Source: Flavobacterium channae
GTDB taxonomy: Bacteria; Bacteroidota; Bacteroidia; Flavobacteriales; Flavobacteriaceae
DNA: 64,000 nt
Reading direction: 5' to 3'
NCBI RefSeq assembly: GCF_021172165.1
Contig: NZ_CP089096.1
Coordinates: 992,001-1,056,000 of the forward strand
Below, one piece after another: positions 30,014 through 39,704 of the stretch; position 1 is the first letter of the stretch, and the number at the start of each line of letters is the position of its first letter. Below the pieces are notes generated by a model, which made no database searches, was not told the DNA's origin, and worked only from the letters and a program-made list of their open reading frames with translations. Position numbers and translations under genes: made by a program.

Positions 30014-33000
30014 ATGGAACTACAAACGCCCTATATTCCTAAAAATAAAGTAAGAATTGTAACTGCTGCTTCATTATTTGATGGTCACGACGCCGCTATC
30101 AATATCATGCGTAGAATTATTCAAGCAACTGGTGTGGAAGTTATTCACCTAGGTCACGATAGAAGTGTTGAAGAAGTTGTAAATACAGCAATTCAAGAAG
30201 ATGCAAATGCAATTGCAATGACTTCTTATCAAGGAGGACACAATGAATATTTTAAATATATGTATGATTTGCTTAAAGAAAAAGGAGCAGGTCATATAAA
30301 AATATTTGGTGGAGGTGGAGGTGTAATATTACCTTCGGAAATCTCAGAATTACACGAATACGGAATTGAAAGAATTTATTCTCCAGATGATGGTCGAGCT
30401 CTTGGTTTACAAGGTATGATTAACGATTTGGTTCAACGTTCTGATTTTCCAATTGGAGATAAATTAAATGGAGAGTTAAGTCATATCGAAGAAAAAAATC
30501 CAACGGCAATTGCTCGATTAATTTCTTCTGCTGAGAATTTTCCTGAAATAGCAAAATCTGTTTTTGAAGAGATTCACCAAAAAAATGAAACTTCTAAAAT
30601 TCCGGTTTTGGGAATTACAGGAACTGGAGGAGCTGGGAAATCTTCTTTAGTTGATGAATTGGTTCGTCGTTTCTTAATCGATTTTCCTGAAAAAACTATC
30701 GGATTAATTTCGGTTGACCCTTCAAAGCGTAAAACGGGAGGTGCTTTATTAGGAGATAGAATTCGTATGAACGCTATTAATAATCCTCGTGTTTATATGC
30801 GTTCGTTAGCAACTCGTCAATCCAATTTAGCTTTATCAAAATATGTAGCTGAAGCAATCGAAGTATTGAAAGCAGCTAAATACGATATTATTATTTTAGA
30901 AACTTCTGGTATTGGTCAATCAGATACTGAAATTTTAGAACATTCTGATGTTTCATTGTATGTAATGACACCTGAATTTGGTGCAGCAACTCAGTTAGAA
31001 AAAATCGATATGTTGGATTTTGCTGATTTAGTAGCATTAAACAAATTTGATAAAAGAGGTGCTTTAGATGCGATTCGTGATGTAAAAAAACAATACCAAC
31101 GCAATCATAACTTATGGGATGTGGATACCGATAAGATGCCAATTTTTGGAACTATTGCATCACAATTCAACGATCCAGGAATGAACACGCTTTACAAATC
31201 TATCATGGATAAGATTGTAGAGAAAACAGGAGCTGATTTAAAATCGACTTTCGAAATCACGCGTGAAATGAGCGAGAAGATTTTCGTAATTCCTCCTCAT
31301 AGAACACGTTATTTATCTGAAATCGCAGAAAACAATAGAAAATATGATGAAACAGCGCTTTCTCAAGTAGAAGTAGCTCAAAAATTATACGGAATTTTTA
31401 AAACTGTTGAAACGGTTAACGGAAATGTTCCTCAATTAGATAAAGCAGGAATTATTGAAAGTTCTTTAAATATTACTGCTAATAACAAAGATTTCGTTTC
31501 GTTATTAACGAAAGAATTTGACCGTGTAAAAATGAATTTGGACCCATACAATTGGGAAATCATTTTAACATGGGACGAAAAAGTAAACAAATACAAAAAT
31601 CCAGTTTACAGTTTTAAAGTTCGTGATAAAGAAATTAAAATTGCAACGCATACAGAATCGCTTTCTCATACTCAGATTCCAAAAGTAGCGTTACCAAAAT
31701 ACCAAGCTTGGGGCGATATTTTAAAATGGAATTTACAAGAAAATGTTCCTGGAGAATTTCCATTTGCATCTGGATTATATCCATTTAAACGTGAAGGAGA
31801 AGATCCAAGTAGAATGTTTGCTGGAGAAGGTGGACCTGAAAGAACAAACAAGCGTTTTCATTATGTAAGTGCTGGAATGCCAGCAAAACGTTTGTCAACA
31901 GCTTTTGACTCGGTAACTTTATATGGAAATGATCCTCATATTCGTCCTGATATTTATGGGAAAATTGGAAATGCGGGAGTTTCTATTTGTTGTTTAGACG
32001 ATGCTAAAAAATTATATTCTGGTTTCGATTTAAGTCATCCATTAACATCGGTTTCTATGACTATCAATGGTCCTGCGCCAATGTTGTTAGGATTTTTCAT
32101 GAATGCGGCTATCGATCAAAATTGTGAAAAATACATTATTGAAAATGGATTACAAAAAGAGGTTGAAGCAAAAATTGAAGCTATTTACAAACAAAAAGGA
32201 ATTGCTCGACCATCTTACCAAGGTAAATTACCAGAAGGAAATAATGGTTTAGGATTAATGCTTTTAGGGGTAACTGGAGACCAAGTTTTACCATTAGATG
32301 TTTATCAAGATATTAAAGTAAAAACATTAGCGCAAGTTCGTGGAACTGTTCAGGCCGATATTTTAAAAGAAGACCAAGCACAAAATACTTGTATTTTCTC
32401 TACAGAATTTGCATTGCGTTTAATGGGTGACGTTCAAGAATATTTTATCAAACAAAACGTTCGTAATTTCTATTCGGTTTCGATTTCTGGATATCATATT
32501 GCTGAAGCAGGAGCAAATCCTATAACCCAGTTGGCATTTACATTAGCAAACGGATTTACTTATGTTGAGTACTATTTAAGTCGTGGAATGAATATCAACG
32601 ATTTTGGTCCAAACTTATCGTTCTTCTTTTCAAATGGAATTGATCCTGAATATGCAGTAATCGGTCGTGTAGCACGTAAAATTTGGGCGAAAGCCATGAA
32701 AAACAAATATGGAGCTAACGAAAGAGCACAAATGTTGAAATATCATATTCAAACTTCTGGACGTTCATTACACGCTCAAGAAATTGACTTTAACGATATT
32801 CGTACAACGCTTCAAGCATTATATGCTATTTATGATAACTGTAATTCACTTCATACAAATGCGTATGACGAAGCAATTACTACACCAACTGAAGAATCAG
32901 TACGTCGTGCAATGGCAATTCAGTTGATTATCAATAAAGAATTAGGTTTAGCTAAAAACGAAAACCCAATTCAAGGTTCTTTCATTATTGAAGAATTAAC

Positions 33001-33439
33001 GGATTTAGTAGAAGAAGCGGTTTTAGCTGAATTTGATAGAATTACAGAAAGAGGTGGCGTTCTTGGTGCAATGGAAACAATGTATCAAAGAAGTAAAATT
33101 CAAGAAGAGTCATTGTATTATGAAACGTTGAAACATACAGGTGAATTCCCAATTATTGGTGTAAATACCTTCTTGAGTTCTAAAGGTTCGCCAACGGTTA
33201 TTCCTGCTGAGGTTATTCGTGCTACGGAAGAAGAAAAACAATATCAAATTGATATGTTAAACAATCTTCACAAAACAAGCGCTGATAAAGTAGCAGAACA
33301 ATTGAATATTATTCAAGATGCAGCTATTAACAATCAAAATATTTTTGAAAAATTAATGGATGCTACAAAAGTATGTTCGTTAGGACAAATTACTTCAGCT
33401 TTATTTGAAGTAGGAGGTCAGTACAGACGAAATATGTAA
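30014..33439 (+). CDS. icmF: Fused isobutyryl-CoA mutase IcmF (B12-dependent)
   Basis: The product has 1141 residues, a three-part fusion. Residues 1-150 are a B12-binding domain with F22-D-G-H25-D holding the lower-axial His and a GGGGG loop near 100. Residues 195-440 are a MeaB-type GTPase chaperone with P-loop GTGGAGKS (203-210). Residues 570-1141 form the TIM-barrel mutase domain with [18 protein letters not shown] and [19 protein letters not shown], the IcmF rather than methylmalonyl-CoA mutase pattern. It interconverts isobutyryl- and butyryl-CoA; related forms act on isovaleryl-CoA. The fused GTPase repairs damaged cofactor. A terminator follows at 33463-33497. Confidence 0.93.
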   Translation: MELQTPYIPKNKVRIVTAASLFDGHDAAINIMRRIIQATGVEVIHLGHDRSVEEVVNTAIQEDANAIAMTSYQGGHNEYFKYMYDLLKEKGAGHIKIFGGGGGVILPSEISELHEYGIERIYSPDDGRALGLQGMINDLVQRSDFPIGDKLNGELSHIEEKNPTAIARLISSAENFPEIAKSVFEEIHQKNETSKIPVLGITGTGGAGKSSLVDELVRRFLIDFPEKTIGLISVDPSKRKTGGALLGDRIRMNAINNPRVYMRSLATRQSNLALSKYVAEAIEVLKAAKYDIIILETSGIGQSDTEILEHSDVSLYVMTPEFGAATQLEKIDMLDFADLVALNKFDKRGALDAIRDVKKQYQRNHNLWDVDTDKMPIFGTIASQFNDPGMNTLYKSIMDKIVEKTGADLKSTFEITREMSEKIFVIPPHRTRYLSEIAENNRKYDETALSQVEVAQKLYGIFKTVETVNGNVPQLDKAGIIESSLNITANNKDFVSLLTKEFDRVKMNLDPYNWEIILTWDEKVNKYKNPVYSFKVRDKEIKIATHTESLSHTQIPKVALPKYQAWGDILKWNLQENVPGEFPFASGLYPFKREGEDPSRMFAGEGGPERTNKRFHYVSAGMPAKRLSTAFDSVTLYGNDPHIRPDIYGKIGNAGVSICCLDDAKKLYSGFDLSHPLTSVSMTINGPAPMLLGFFMNAAIDQNCEKYIIENGLQKEVEAKIEAIYKQKGIARPSYQGKLPEGNNGLGLMLLGVTGDQVLPLDVYQDIKVKTLAQVRGTVQADILKEDQAQNTCIFSTEFALRLMGDVQEYFIKQNVRNFYSVSISGYHIAEAGANPITQLAFTLANGFTYVEYYLSRGMNINDFGPNLSFFFSNGIDPEYAVIGRVARKIWAKAMKNKYGANERAQMLKYHIQTSGRSLHAQEIDFNDIRTTLQALYAIYDNCNSLHTNAYDEAITTPTEESVRRAMAIQLIINKELGLAKNENPIQGSFIIEELTDLVEEAVLAEFDRITERGGVLGAMETMYQRSKIQEESLYYETLKHTGEFPIIGVNTFLSSKGSPTVIPAEVIRATEEEKQYQIDMLNNLHKTSADKVAEQLNIIQDAAINNQNIFEKLMDATKVCSLGQITSALFEVGGQYRRNM

Positions 33440-33462
33440 TTAGAAATAGATAAATAATTTAT

Positions 33463-33497
33463 AAAAAAGACCTTTCAGAAATGGAAGGTTTTTTTAT
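33463..33497 (+). terminator. Terminator of icmF
   Basis: AAAAAAGACCTTTC and GGAAGGTTTTTTT form a stem of about eight pairs with a G-T pair, followed by a T run. Confidence 0.7.
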
Positions 33498-33506
33498 TTT
33501 TGAAAT

Positions 33507-33983
33507 ATGGAAACGAAAATTAGAATTTTCCCGGAAACTAAACTCATAGGTATGAACAGCTCTTTCTCTTATTCTGATTACAGAATAGGCGAGTTGTGGG
33601 GAAGATTTATGCCACGACGAAATGAAATTAAAAACAACATTGGAATAGAATTGTACAATGTTCAAATCAATCCAGAAAATTTTGATTTCAATCCGCAAAC
33701 AGAATTTATAAAATGGGCTGCGGTTTCAGTGACTGATTTTAATTTTATTCCAGAAGGAATGGATTTATTAGTTATAGAAGAAGGTTTGTATGCTGTTTTT
33801 AATCATGTTGGAGATGTAGCAAAAGCAAGAGAAAGCTTTGGTTATATTTTTAGCGTTTGGTTGCCTAATTCGGAATATGAATTAGATAATCGACCTCATT
33901 TTGAGATTTTAGGTAAAAAGTATAAAAATAATGCTCCTGATTCGGAAGAGGAAATTTGGATACCAATTAAGAAAAGAAATTAG
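33507..33983 (+). CDS. GyrI-like/AraC effector-binding domain protein
   Basis: The product has 158 residues with no DNA-binding helix-turn-helix. The sequence pattern KIRIFPETKLIGMNSSFSY, then LWGRFMPRRNEI and GLYAVFNHVGDVAKARESFGYIF matches the SOUL/GyrI-like effector-binding fold used to bind small ligands. Stand-alone members occur widely and often have no known ligand. The 3' end overlaps the convergent ychJ gene by 4 bases. Its function is not assigned. Confidence 0.85.
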   Translation: METKIRIFPETKLIGMNSSFSYSDYRIGELWGRFMPRRNEIKNNIGIELYNVQINPENFDFNPQTEFIKWAAVSVTDFNFIPEGMDLLVIEEGLYAVFNHVGDVAKARESFGYIFSVWLPNSEYELDNRPHFEILGKKYKNNAPDSEEEIWIPIKKRN

Positions 33984-34351
33984 TATTCGCCGTCCACATA
34001 AAACCAATTTCCGTTTTCCAATTTAAAAGTCGAAAGTTCGTAATGAACTTGCGCTTTCAAATTTTCATCCAAAAAATAAGCTTTGAAAGTTACAGTGGTT
34101 TCAGTTGCGGCTAAAACTTCTAGTTTTATCCATTTGTTAGCCTGACTCCAAGCCAAAATATCGCTTTTTTTGTGAAGTCTTCGTTTAGAAATATGAGTTG
34201 TGTTTACTAAATAATCTGCAGCAGCAGTAGCAAAAGCACTATATCGTGAACGCATTAAGGCTTCTGCTGTTGGCGCATTAGCAATTCCTTTAATATAAGG
34301 TTCGCAACACTCTTGATAAGAAACGGAATTTCCGCAATAACAATTCGACAT
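33980..34351 (-). CDS. ychJ: YchJ family protein with SEC-C zinc motif
   Basis: The product has 123 residues. The N-terminal SEC-C-like zinc cluster CYCGNSVSYQECC and the YchJ core TAEALMRSRYSAFATAAADY, then WFYVDG at the end, are clear. YchJ proteins have an NTF2-like domain and unknown biological role. The gene is followed 3 bases upstream by a small basic ORF on the same strand. Its 3' end overlaps the GyrI-like gene. Confidence 0.9.
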   Translation of the reverse strand: MSNCYCGNSVSYQECCEPYIKGIANAPTAEALMRSRYSAFATAAADYLVNTTHISKRRLHKKSDILAWSQANKWIKLEVLAATETTVTFKAYFLDENLKAQVHYELSTFKLENGNWFYVDGEY

Positions 34352-34354
34352 AAA

Positions 34355-34495
34355 TTATTGTTTAGATTCATTGAACTTTCTAACAATTTCTTTTAATTTT
34401 TCAGCACGAGCATTCTTTTTAGCTTTTTCTTTTGCTTGTTCTTTGTGTAATTTATCGTTATGCGCTTTGATGTTTTTTGGATTATTTCTTCCCAT
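34355..34495 (-). CDS. Small Lys-rich protein, 46 residues
   Basis: The peptide begins MGRNNPKNIKAHNDKLHKEQ, continues as a Lys/Glu/Ala-rich helix and ends KFNESKQ. It contains about 14 Lys, so it is strongly basic. It lies 3 bases before ychJ on the same strand, which favours one transcript and hence a real gene. Its helical, charged character suggests binding to RNA, ribosome or another acidic partner (inference). No family is recognised by name. Confidence 0.7.
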   Translation of the reverse strand: MGRNNPKNIKAHNDKLHKEQAKEKAKKNARAEKLKEIVRKFNESKQ

Positions 34496-34600
34496 TTTGT
34501 CAACTTTTTGGAACTTCAAAGATACTAATTTTTGATTGTATTAAAGTTTGGCACAACAATTGGTTATATTTACACAAGGAATAACTAAAACAATATAATT

Positions 34601-35107
34601 ATGAAAAGAATTACTTTATTGATAGCTTTTATCGGGATGATAACACTTCAAAGTTGTACAGTTAACGAAGTTAGAGATAATGTTGATAACGATACTATAG
34701 CAGAAGTATTTGAGGTTACTCGTTCATTTAACACAGGAAATAACTTTAGTACTTTCGTGGATTTGGGAACACCAATTTTTGCTTCCGATATGATTTTAGT
34801 TTATCATTTATATGATGTTGTAGGAGGTGAAGATGTTTGGAGATTAATGCCTCAAACCTATTATTTTAATGATGGAGGTGAACTTGATTATAATTATGAT
34901 TTTACCCGTTACGATGTAAATTTATTTTTGGATGCTAATTTTCCATTGATCAATTTATCATCTGCTTGGACCCAAAATCAAACGTTTAGAATAGTGATTA
35001 TTCCAGGTTATTTCTCAAACAGAAGTGCAAAACAAGTTGATTTTAAAGATTACAATGCTGTGATTGAAGCTTACGGAATTAATCCAACAAATATTAAGAA
35101 AAAATAA
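34601..35107 (+). CDS. Lipoprotein of unknown function
   Basis: The product has 168 residues with lipobox LQSC (Cys19). The mature domain is beta-rich with conserved-looking stretches YHLYDVVGGEDVWRLMPQTY and FRIVIIPGYFSNRSAKQVDF. Names such as dihydrolipoamide dehydrogenase attached to similar entries have no support: no nucleotide fold is present. It is a single gene followed by a hairpin terminator. The likely location is the periplasm or outer membrane. Confidence 0.8.
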   Translation: MKRITLLIAFIGMITLQSCTVNEVRDNVDNDTIAEVFEVTRSFNTGNNFSTFVDLGTPIFASDMILVYHLYDVVGGEDVWRLMPQTYYFNDGGELDYNYDFTRYDVNLFLDANFPLINLSSAWTQNQTFRIVIIPGYFSNRSAKQVDFKDYNAVIEAYGINPTNIKKK

Positions 35108-35113
35108 TAAAGA

Positions 35114-35138
35114 AAGAGCTATCATTATGATAGCTCTT
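35114..35138. terminator. Bidirectional terminator
   Basis: AAGAGCTATCA (35114-35124) and TGATAGCTCTT (35128-35138) form a perfect 11-bp stem with a TTA loop, between a plus-strand lipoprotein gene and the minus-strand DUF1543 gene. The T runs are short. Confidence 0.65.
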
Positions 35139-35141
35139 ATA

Positions 35142-35705
35142 TTAAACCGATATTTTATCAATTTTTAAATAACCAATATGTTTTTCGTCTTCGGAAGTCG
35201 TATTGGTTTTTGTTATTTTCAAACGATACTGAGATTTGAATTTATCCGAAAGAATATCTTCAATATTATGTATATCATCTACATCAATGCCATATTTATC
35301 ATCAATGTGTGATTCGGCTCCTTTGAAGCCACAATGTTTATAAAAAGTAGTTTGTTTCGCTTTCTTGATAGCTTCGGCTTTTGTTTTGGTAACAACTAAA
35401 ACTTTATAATGGTATTCTTCAAATTCTCCTTCTTTGTATCCGCCTAAATTCAGAAAGAATAATTGTTCTTCTTGTTCTAAATTTTTCTCTTTGGAAACTA
35501 TTTCAATTTTAAAACCATCGATATAGGTTATTTTTTGCCAAGCATCAATATGAATTCTGCCTTTTGCTTCTGGCCAAAAATCTTTCATATCAGGAACCAA
35601 TTCTTTTAAGCTACTTCCAATACCAAAAAAGATATCGTGTTGTTCGGTAAAGCGACCTTTTGGGGTGCAACCTAACATTACCATATGTAAATTTACTGCC
35701 TTCAT
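35142..35705 (-). CDS. DUF1543 domain-containing protein
   Basis: The product has 187 residues, cytoplasmic, with no signal peptide. The start LHMVMLGCTPKGRFTEQHDI and FFGIG, then IHIDAWQKI and LFFLNLGGYKEGEFEEYHYK, match DUF1543, which occurs as one or two copies per protein. The second half (KVLVVTKTKAEAIKKAKQT onward) is a related repeat. The function is unknown. It is divergent from glnN with 122 bases between the starts. Confidence 0.87.
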   Translation of the reverse strand: MKAVNLHMVMLGCTPKGRFTEQHDIFFGIGSSLKELVPDMKDFWPEAKGRIHIDAWQKITYIDGFKIEIVSKEKNLEQEEQLFFLNLGGYKEGEFEEYHYKVLVVTKTKAEAIKKAKQTTFYKHCGFKGAESHIDDKYGIDVDDIHNIEDILSDKFKSQYRLKITKTNTTSEDEKHIGYLKIDKISV

Positions 35706-35732
35706 GGTGTAAAAGTAATAAAAAAATATTTA

Positions 35733-35786
35733 CCCCTAAAAAAATAGGGGGTGTTTGTAAAAATATTTAAAATATTCATATATTTG
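35733..35786 (+). promoter_or_regulatory. glnN promoter with upstream CCCCTA palindrome
   Basis: TTTG (35754-35757), a 21-base gap and TATATTTG (35779-35786) form a consensus promoter. Just upstream CCCCTA (35733-35738) and TAGGGG (35745-35750) are an exact palindrome around six A residues, the only GC-rich word in this region and a possible operator for nitrogen control. Confidence 0.6.
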
Positions 35787-35827
35787 CATAACTTTTCAAG
35801 GGTTTTAACTTTAACACAACACAACTT

Positions 35828-38014
35828 ATGTCAACATTTCGTTTTCAAGCTTTAAGAAGAGCAACAGACAGAAAACCAGTTCATGTAGAAGAATTGGACA
35901 GAAAATCAGCCATTTTTGGTAGTAATGTTTTTGGAGATAAAGCTATGCGACAGTTTTTAACACCTGAAGCTTACAAAGCCGTAAAAGCTGCAGCTGAGGG
36001 AGTAAAAATCGACCGAAAAATTGCCGATTATATCGCTTTAGGAATGAAAGAGTGGGCATTATCAAAAGGAGTAACTCATTATACGCATTGGTTCCAACCC
36101 TTAACAGGAACCACTGCTGAAAAACACGATGCGTTCTTTGAAACTTCATTTGACGGAAGTGATCCTGTTGAAAAATTTGGTGGTAGTCAATTAGTACAAC
36201 AAGAACCAGATGCATCTTCCTTCCCAAATGGAGGAATTCGTAATACGTTTGAAGCCAGAGGATATACCGCTTGGGATCCAACGTCTCCAGCGTTTATCTT
36301 TGGAACTACTTTATGTATTCCAACCGTTTTTGTTTCGTACACAGGAGAGGCTTTGGATAATAAAACACCTTTATTACGTGCACTTCACGCTATCGATGAA
36401 TCGGCAACAGAAGTAGCAAAGTATTTTGATAAAAATGTAAAGAAAGTTACACCAACTTTAGGTTGGGAACAAGAATATTTCCTTGTAGATAGCGCTTTAG
36501 CAACTTCAAGACCTGATATTTTAGCAACAGGAAGAACGTTATTAGGACACACTTCTGCAAAAGGACAACAATTAGAAGATCATTATTTTGGTTCTATTCC
36601 AACTCGTGTTTTACAGTACATGCGTGATTTAGAAAACGAATGTATGTTGTTAGGAATTCCAGTTAAAACGCGTCATAATGAAGTAGCGCCAAATCAATTT
36701 GAGTTAGCGCCAATCTTCGAAGAAACGAATTTAGCTGTAGACCATAACTCATTATTAATGGACGTAATGCAAAAAGTGGCAGAACGTCACGATTTTAAAG
36801 TATTATTCCACGAAAAACCTTTCAAAGGAGTAAATGGTTCGGGTAAACATAACAACTGGTCGTTAGCAACTGATACTGGAATTAACTTGTTATCTCCAGG
36901 AAAAACTCCGATGAGTAATTTACAATTCTTGACGTTCTTCATCAATACGATTAAAGCGGTTCATGATTACGAAGAATTATTAAGAGCATCAATTGCTTCT
37001 GCTAGTAATGACCACCGTTTAGGTGCGAATGAAGCGCCACCAGCAATTATCTCGGTTTTCATTGGTGATGCACTTTCAAAAGTATTAGATGAATTAGAAG
37101 GGGTTTCAAAAGGTAAATTATCTCCAGAAGAAAAAACCGATTTAAAATTAAACGTTGTGGGTAAATTACCAGACGTAATGTTAGACAATACCGACAGAAA
37201 CAGAACGTCTCCATTTGCTTTCACAGGAAATAAATTTGAGTTTAGAGCTGTGGGTTCTTCTGCTAACTGTGCGGTTTCGATGACAACTTTAAATACAATT
37301 GTGGCGAAACAATTGAAAGATTTCAAAAACGAAGTAGATGCTTTAATTGAGAAAAACGATTTAAAGAAAGATGAAGCAATTTTCAATGTTTTAAGAGAAT
37401 ACATCAAGAAAACTAAAGCTATTCTTTTCGAAGGTGATGGTTATAGCGAAGCTTGGGAAAAAGAAGCTAAAAAACGCGGATTAAGTAATCATAAAACTAC
37501 ACCACAAGCATTAAAAGCTAAAGTTTCTAAAAAAGCTGTTGAGTTGTTTGGTGAAATGGGCGTAATGAATCATGTTGAGGTAGAATCACGCTACGAAATT
37601 GAATTGGAAGAATACGTGAAAAAAATCCAAATCGAAGGTCGTGTTTTAGGAGATATTGCTCGTAATCATGTGGTTCCAACAGCGATTAAATACCAAAATG
37701 TGTTAATTGAAAACGTAAAAGGTTTAAAAGAAATTTTCGGAAAAGATTTTGAGAAAATCGCTAAGGAGCAAATTTCGTTAATCAAAGAAATTTCAGAACA
37801 TATCGAAGGCATTAATACGAAAGTAGAAAAAATGACCGAAGAACGTAAAAAAGCAAACGCCTTAACGAGTACAGAAAAAATGGCCGATGCTTATTGCGAT
37901 AAAGTAAAACCTTACTTCGAAGAAATTCGTTACCACGCTGATAAATTAGAATTGTTAGTAGATGACGAACTTTGGACACTAACAAAATACAGAGAATTGT
38001 TATTTACGAAGTAA
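35828..38014 (+). CDS. glnN: Glutamine synthetase type III (GlnN)
   Basis: The product has 728 residues, the length of class III enzymes rather than GlnA (about 470). It makes glutamine from glutamate and ammonia with ATP, in the cytoplasm, as a double-ring oligomer. The type III N-terminal block FGSNVFGDKAMRQFLTPEAY is present. Catalytic motifs LGWEQEYFLVD, TRHNEVAPNQFELAP, KPFKGVNGSGKHNNWS and the RNRTSPFAF region follow. It is the main ammonia-assimilating form in many Bacteroidota. It stands alone behind a strong promoter with an upstream palindrome and a terminator after the stop. Confidence 0.95.
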   Translation: MSTFRFQALRRATDRKPVHVEELDRKSAIFGSNVFGDKAMRQFLTPEAYKAVKAAAEGVKIDRKIADYIALGMKEWALSKGVTHYTHWFQPLTGTTAEKHDAFFETSFDGSDPVEKFGGSQLVQQEPDASSFPNGGIRNTFEARGYTAWDPTSPAFIFGTTLCIPTVFVSYTGEALDNKTPLLRALHAIDESATEVAKYFDKNVKKVTPTLGWEQEYFLVDSALATSRPDILATGRTLLGHTSAKGQQLEDHYFGSIPTRVLQYMRDLENECMLLGIPVKTRHNEVAPNQFELAPIFEETNLAVDHNSLLMDVMQKVAERHDFKVLFHEKPFKGVNGSGKHNNWSLATDTGINLLSPGKTPMSNLQFLTFFINTIKAVHDYEELLRASIASASNDHRLGANEAPPAIISVFIGDALSKVLDELEGVSKGKLSPEEKTDLKLNVVGKLPDVMLDNTDRNRTSPFAFTGNKFEFRAVGSSANCAVSMTTLNTIVAKQLKDFKNEVDALIEKNDLKKDEAIFNVLREYIKKTKAILFEGDGYSEAWEKEAKKRGLSNHKTTPQALKAKVSKKAVELFGEMGVMNHVEVESRYEIELEEYVKKIQIEGRVLGDIARNHVVPTAIKYQNVLIENVKGLKEIFGKDFEKIAKEQISLIKEISEHIEGINTKVEKMTEERKKANALTSTEKMADAYCDKVKPYFEEIRYHADKLELLVDDELWTLTKYRELLFTK

Positions 38015-38023
38015 TTAAAATAG

Positions 38024-38052
38024 AAATCCCAATCGAAAGATTGGGATTTTTT
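38024..38052 (+). terminator. Terminator of glnN
   Basis: AAATCCCAATC (38024-38034) pairs with GATTGGGATTT around a GAAA loop, followed by a T run. Confidence 0.88.
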
Positions 38053-38085
38053 ATTGTTGTTGGAAATGAAATTCAAAAATCGAGA

Positions 38086-38661
38086 TTAGTTTAAATACTC
38101 CACATCTTTTCGGACATTTTTTCGCCACTCTTTACCATATTTTTTGTCTAAGAGTTCAAAGACTTTTTCATTATATTCTTTAATACAATCACTTGGAGCA
38201 GGAGTGCATCCGAAATCAAAATAATCTATTTTATATTTTCTTTCAAATTTTTTGTCGAGTTTGGTATCAGCTAATGGAGCAATGCTACCAATTATTAAAA
38301 GTTTAGCTTTTTTGTTTTTCCAATCACTAAGTGCACTATCAATATTATATTCACAATTTGCTTTAAGTTCAAAAACTTTGGTTATTATATCCATTTCGTT
38401 TGTCTCAAAAGGAATTTCTAAAGTTCCAAATTGAAAGGAAGTGAAAGATATTAGATATTTAGTGTTTTTATCGAGTTTTGTAAACTTGAAATTTCCTAAG
38501 CTATCTGCCCAAGTATGCTTGGATAATTTTTTAATTTCGACTATTATATCTTGACTAGGAATTGATCCATCTTTTGCTGAAACTATTTTTCCAGATAGCT
38601 CAACTTGACTAAATCCTAAGCAATTAAAATTTAGTAATATGAAAATTATTAGTTGCTTCAT
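38086..38661 (-). CDS. Secreted carboxypeptidase-regulatory-like domain protein
   Basis: The product has 191 residues with a signal peptide (about 1-18, GFSQ). The N-terminal half (VELSGKIVSAKDGSIPSQDI, then LGNFKFTKLDKNTKYLISF) looks like a peptidase-regulatory-like beta sandwich. The C-terminal half has a Cys-containing pattern FDFGCTPAPSDCIKEYN and ends YGKEWRKNVRKDVEYLN, a block I recall from flavobacterial proteins of unknown role. It lies alone between glnN and the OmpA array. No enzymatic motif is seen. Confidence 0.72.
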   Translation of the reverse strand: MKQLIIFILLNFNCLGFSQVELSGKIVSAKDGSIPSQDIIVEIKKLSKHTWADSLGNFKFTKLDKNTKYLISFTSFQFGTLEIPFETNEMDIITKVFELKANCEYNIDSALSDWKNKKAKLLIIGSIAPLADTKLDKKFERKYKIDYFDFGCTPAPSDCIKEYNEKVFELLDKKYGKEWRKNVRKDVEYLN

Positions 38662-38780
38662 TTTAGCAAAGTTTAGTCTAATTTAATATAACTTTCTCTA
38701 GATATAGTAGAGTCAATCTTGTTTCCTCAAAAATATAAAAAAAAGTGTACAAAAACCACAATCTATCGACAAAAAATTAC

Positions 38781-38788
38781 TATTTTCG
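38781..38788 (+). promoter_or_regulatory. Promoter box of the first OmpA gene
   Basis: TATTTTCG differs from TAnnTTTG by one base and lies 19 bases before the ATG. A similar TATATTCG precedes the second OmpA gene by about 20 bases, so each copy seems to have its own promoter. Confidence 0.4.
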
Positions 38789-38807
38789 ATAAACTAAAAT
38801 CTATCTA

Positions 38808-39581
38808 ATGAAAAAAATACTTTTTCTGTTTTTATTGTTGTCTTCTATTTCTTTTGGGCAAAATAAGTTTACGGTGTATTTTGATACCGATTCTTACCAA
38901 TTACAACTTTCTGAATTGAACAGATTAGATAATTTTTTAAAGAAAAAAGATTTAAAAATCACTAAACTTATCGGCTATTGCGATTATCGTGCTTCTAATG
39001 GTTATAACGATACTTTGGCTTTCAATAGAGCTAAATTTGTATCGCAAATTATAGAAAAAGTTACCGGCCAAAAGCAAATCGAAATCGAAAGTAAAGGAGA
39101 AAATTTCAAACAAAACTCCGATTTAAAAATGAACAGAAAAGTGGAGATTTTCTATGAAGAATTGGTAACAGAAAAAATACTTCCAAAAGACGATAAAAAG
39201 GATTTATCCCAACAAGTTTCAACAGCAAAAGTAGGCGATAAGTTGGTGTTGAAAAATTTACATTTCTATAACCGTTCTGGAATTTTTGTTCCTGAATCGC
39301 GTCCTATTTTAGAAGAGTTATTGAAAATCATGTTGGCTAATCCGAATTTGAAAATCGAAATTCAAGGTCATATTTGTTGTCAAAAAGGCACCGATGTTGA
39401 AGATACGGCAAAAGTTAGGGCTTTGGCAGTTTATAATTATCTGATAAACAACGGAATTGATAAAAATCGTTTGAGTTATAAAAGCTTTGGAAGTACGAAA
39501 CCGATTCATACAATTCCAGAAAACAACGAAGAGGAACGTAATGAAAATCGAAGAGTAGAAATTCAAATTATTGCAAATTAG
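38808..39581 (+). CDS. Double OmpA-domain envelope protein, copy 1
   Basis: The product has 257 residues: signal peptide (about 1-18, SISFGQ), a first OmpA-like half (about 22-115) and a second OmpA-like half (about 145-257). The first half keeps a GYCDYRASNGYNDTLAFNRA motif. The second has IEIQGHICCQKG where typical domains read GHTD, then RALAVYNYL and NENRRVEIQI. OmpA domains bind peptidoglycan through a conserved Asp and Arg; the Asp is replaced by Ile-Cys-Cys in the second half. Two related genes follow downstream. Confidence 0.83.
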   Translation: MKKILFLFLLLSSISFGQNKFTVYFDTDSYQLQLSELNRLDNFLKKKDLKITKLIGYCDYRASNGYNDTLAFNRAKFVSQIIEKVTGQKQIEIESKGENFKQNSDLKMNRKVEIFYEELVTEKILPKDDKKDLSQQVSTAKVGDKLVLKNLHFYNRSGIFVPESRPILEELLKIMLANPNLKIEIQGHICCQKGTDVEDTAKVRALAVYNYLINNGIDKNRLSYKSFGSTKPIHTIPENNEEERNENRRVEIQIIAN

Positions 39582-39704
39582 AAGAAATGTGCTTTTTTAA
39601 GCTATTGTAAATGAATTTGTTAAATAAAAATAAATAGTTCTTTTCATTAATAAGTTTTTTTAATACGTTTTATTTTTTATATTCGTTACATTAAAATACC
39701 TCAA

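Noticed and set aside
34601..35107. A dihydrolipoamide dehydrogenase label for the lipoprotein
   Set aside because: There is no FAD or NAD motif and the length is far too short.
36967..37407. A long antisense frame inside glnN, and similar frames opposite pyrG, yidC and lysA
   Set aside because: They follow the codon pattern of the sense genes, lack family matches and have no promoter or start context.
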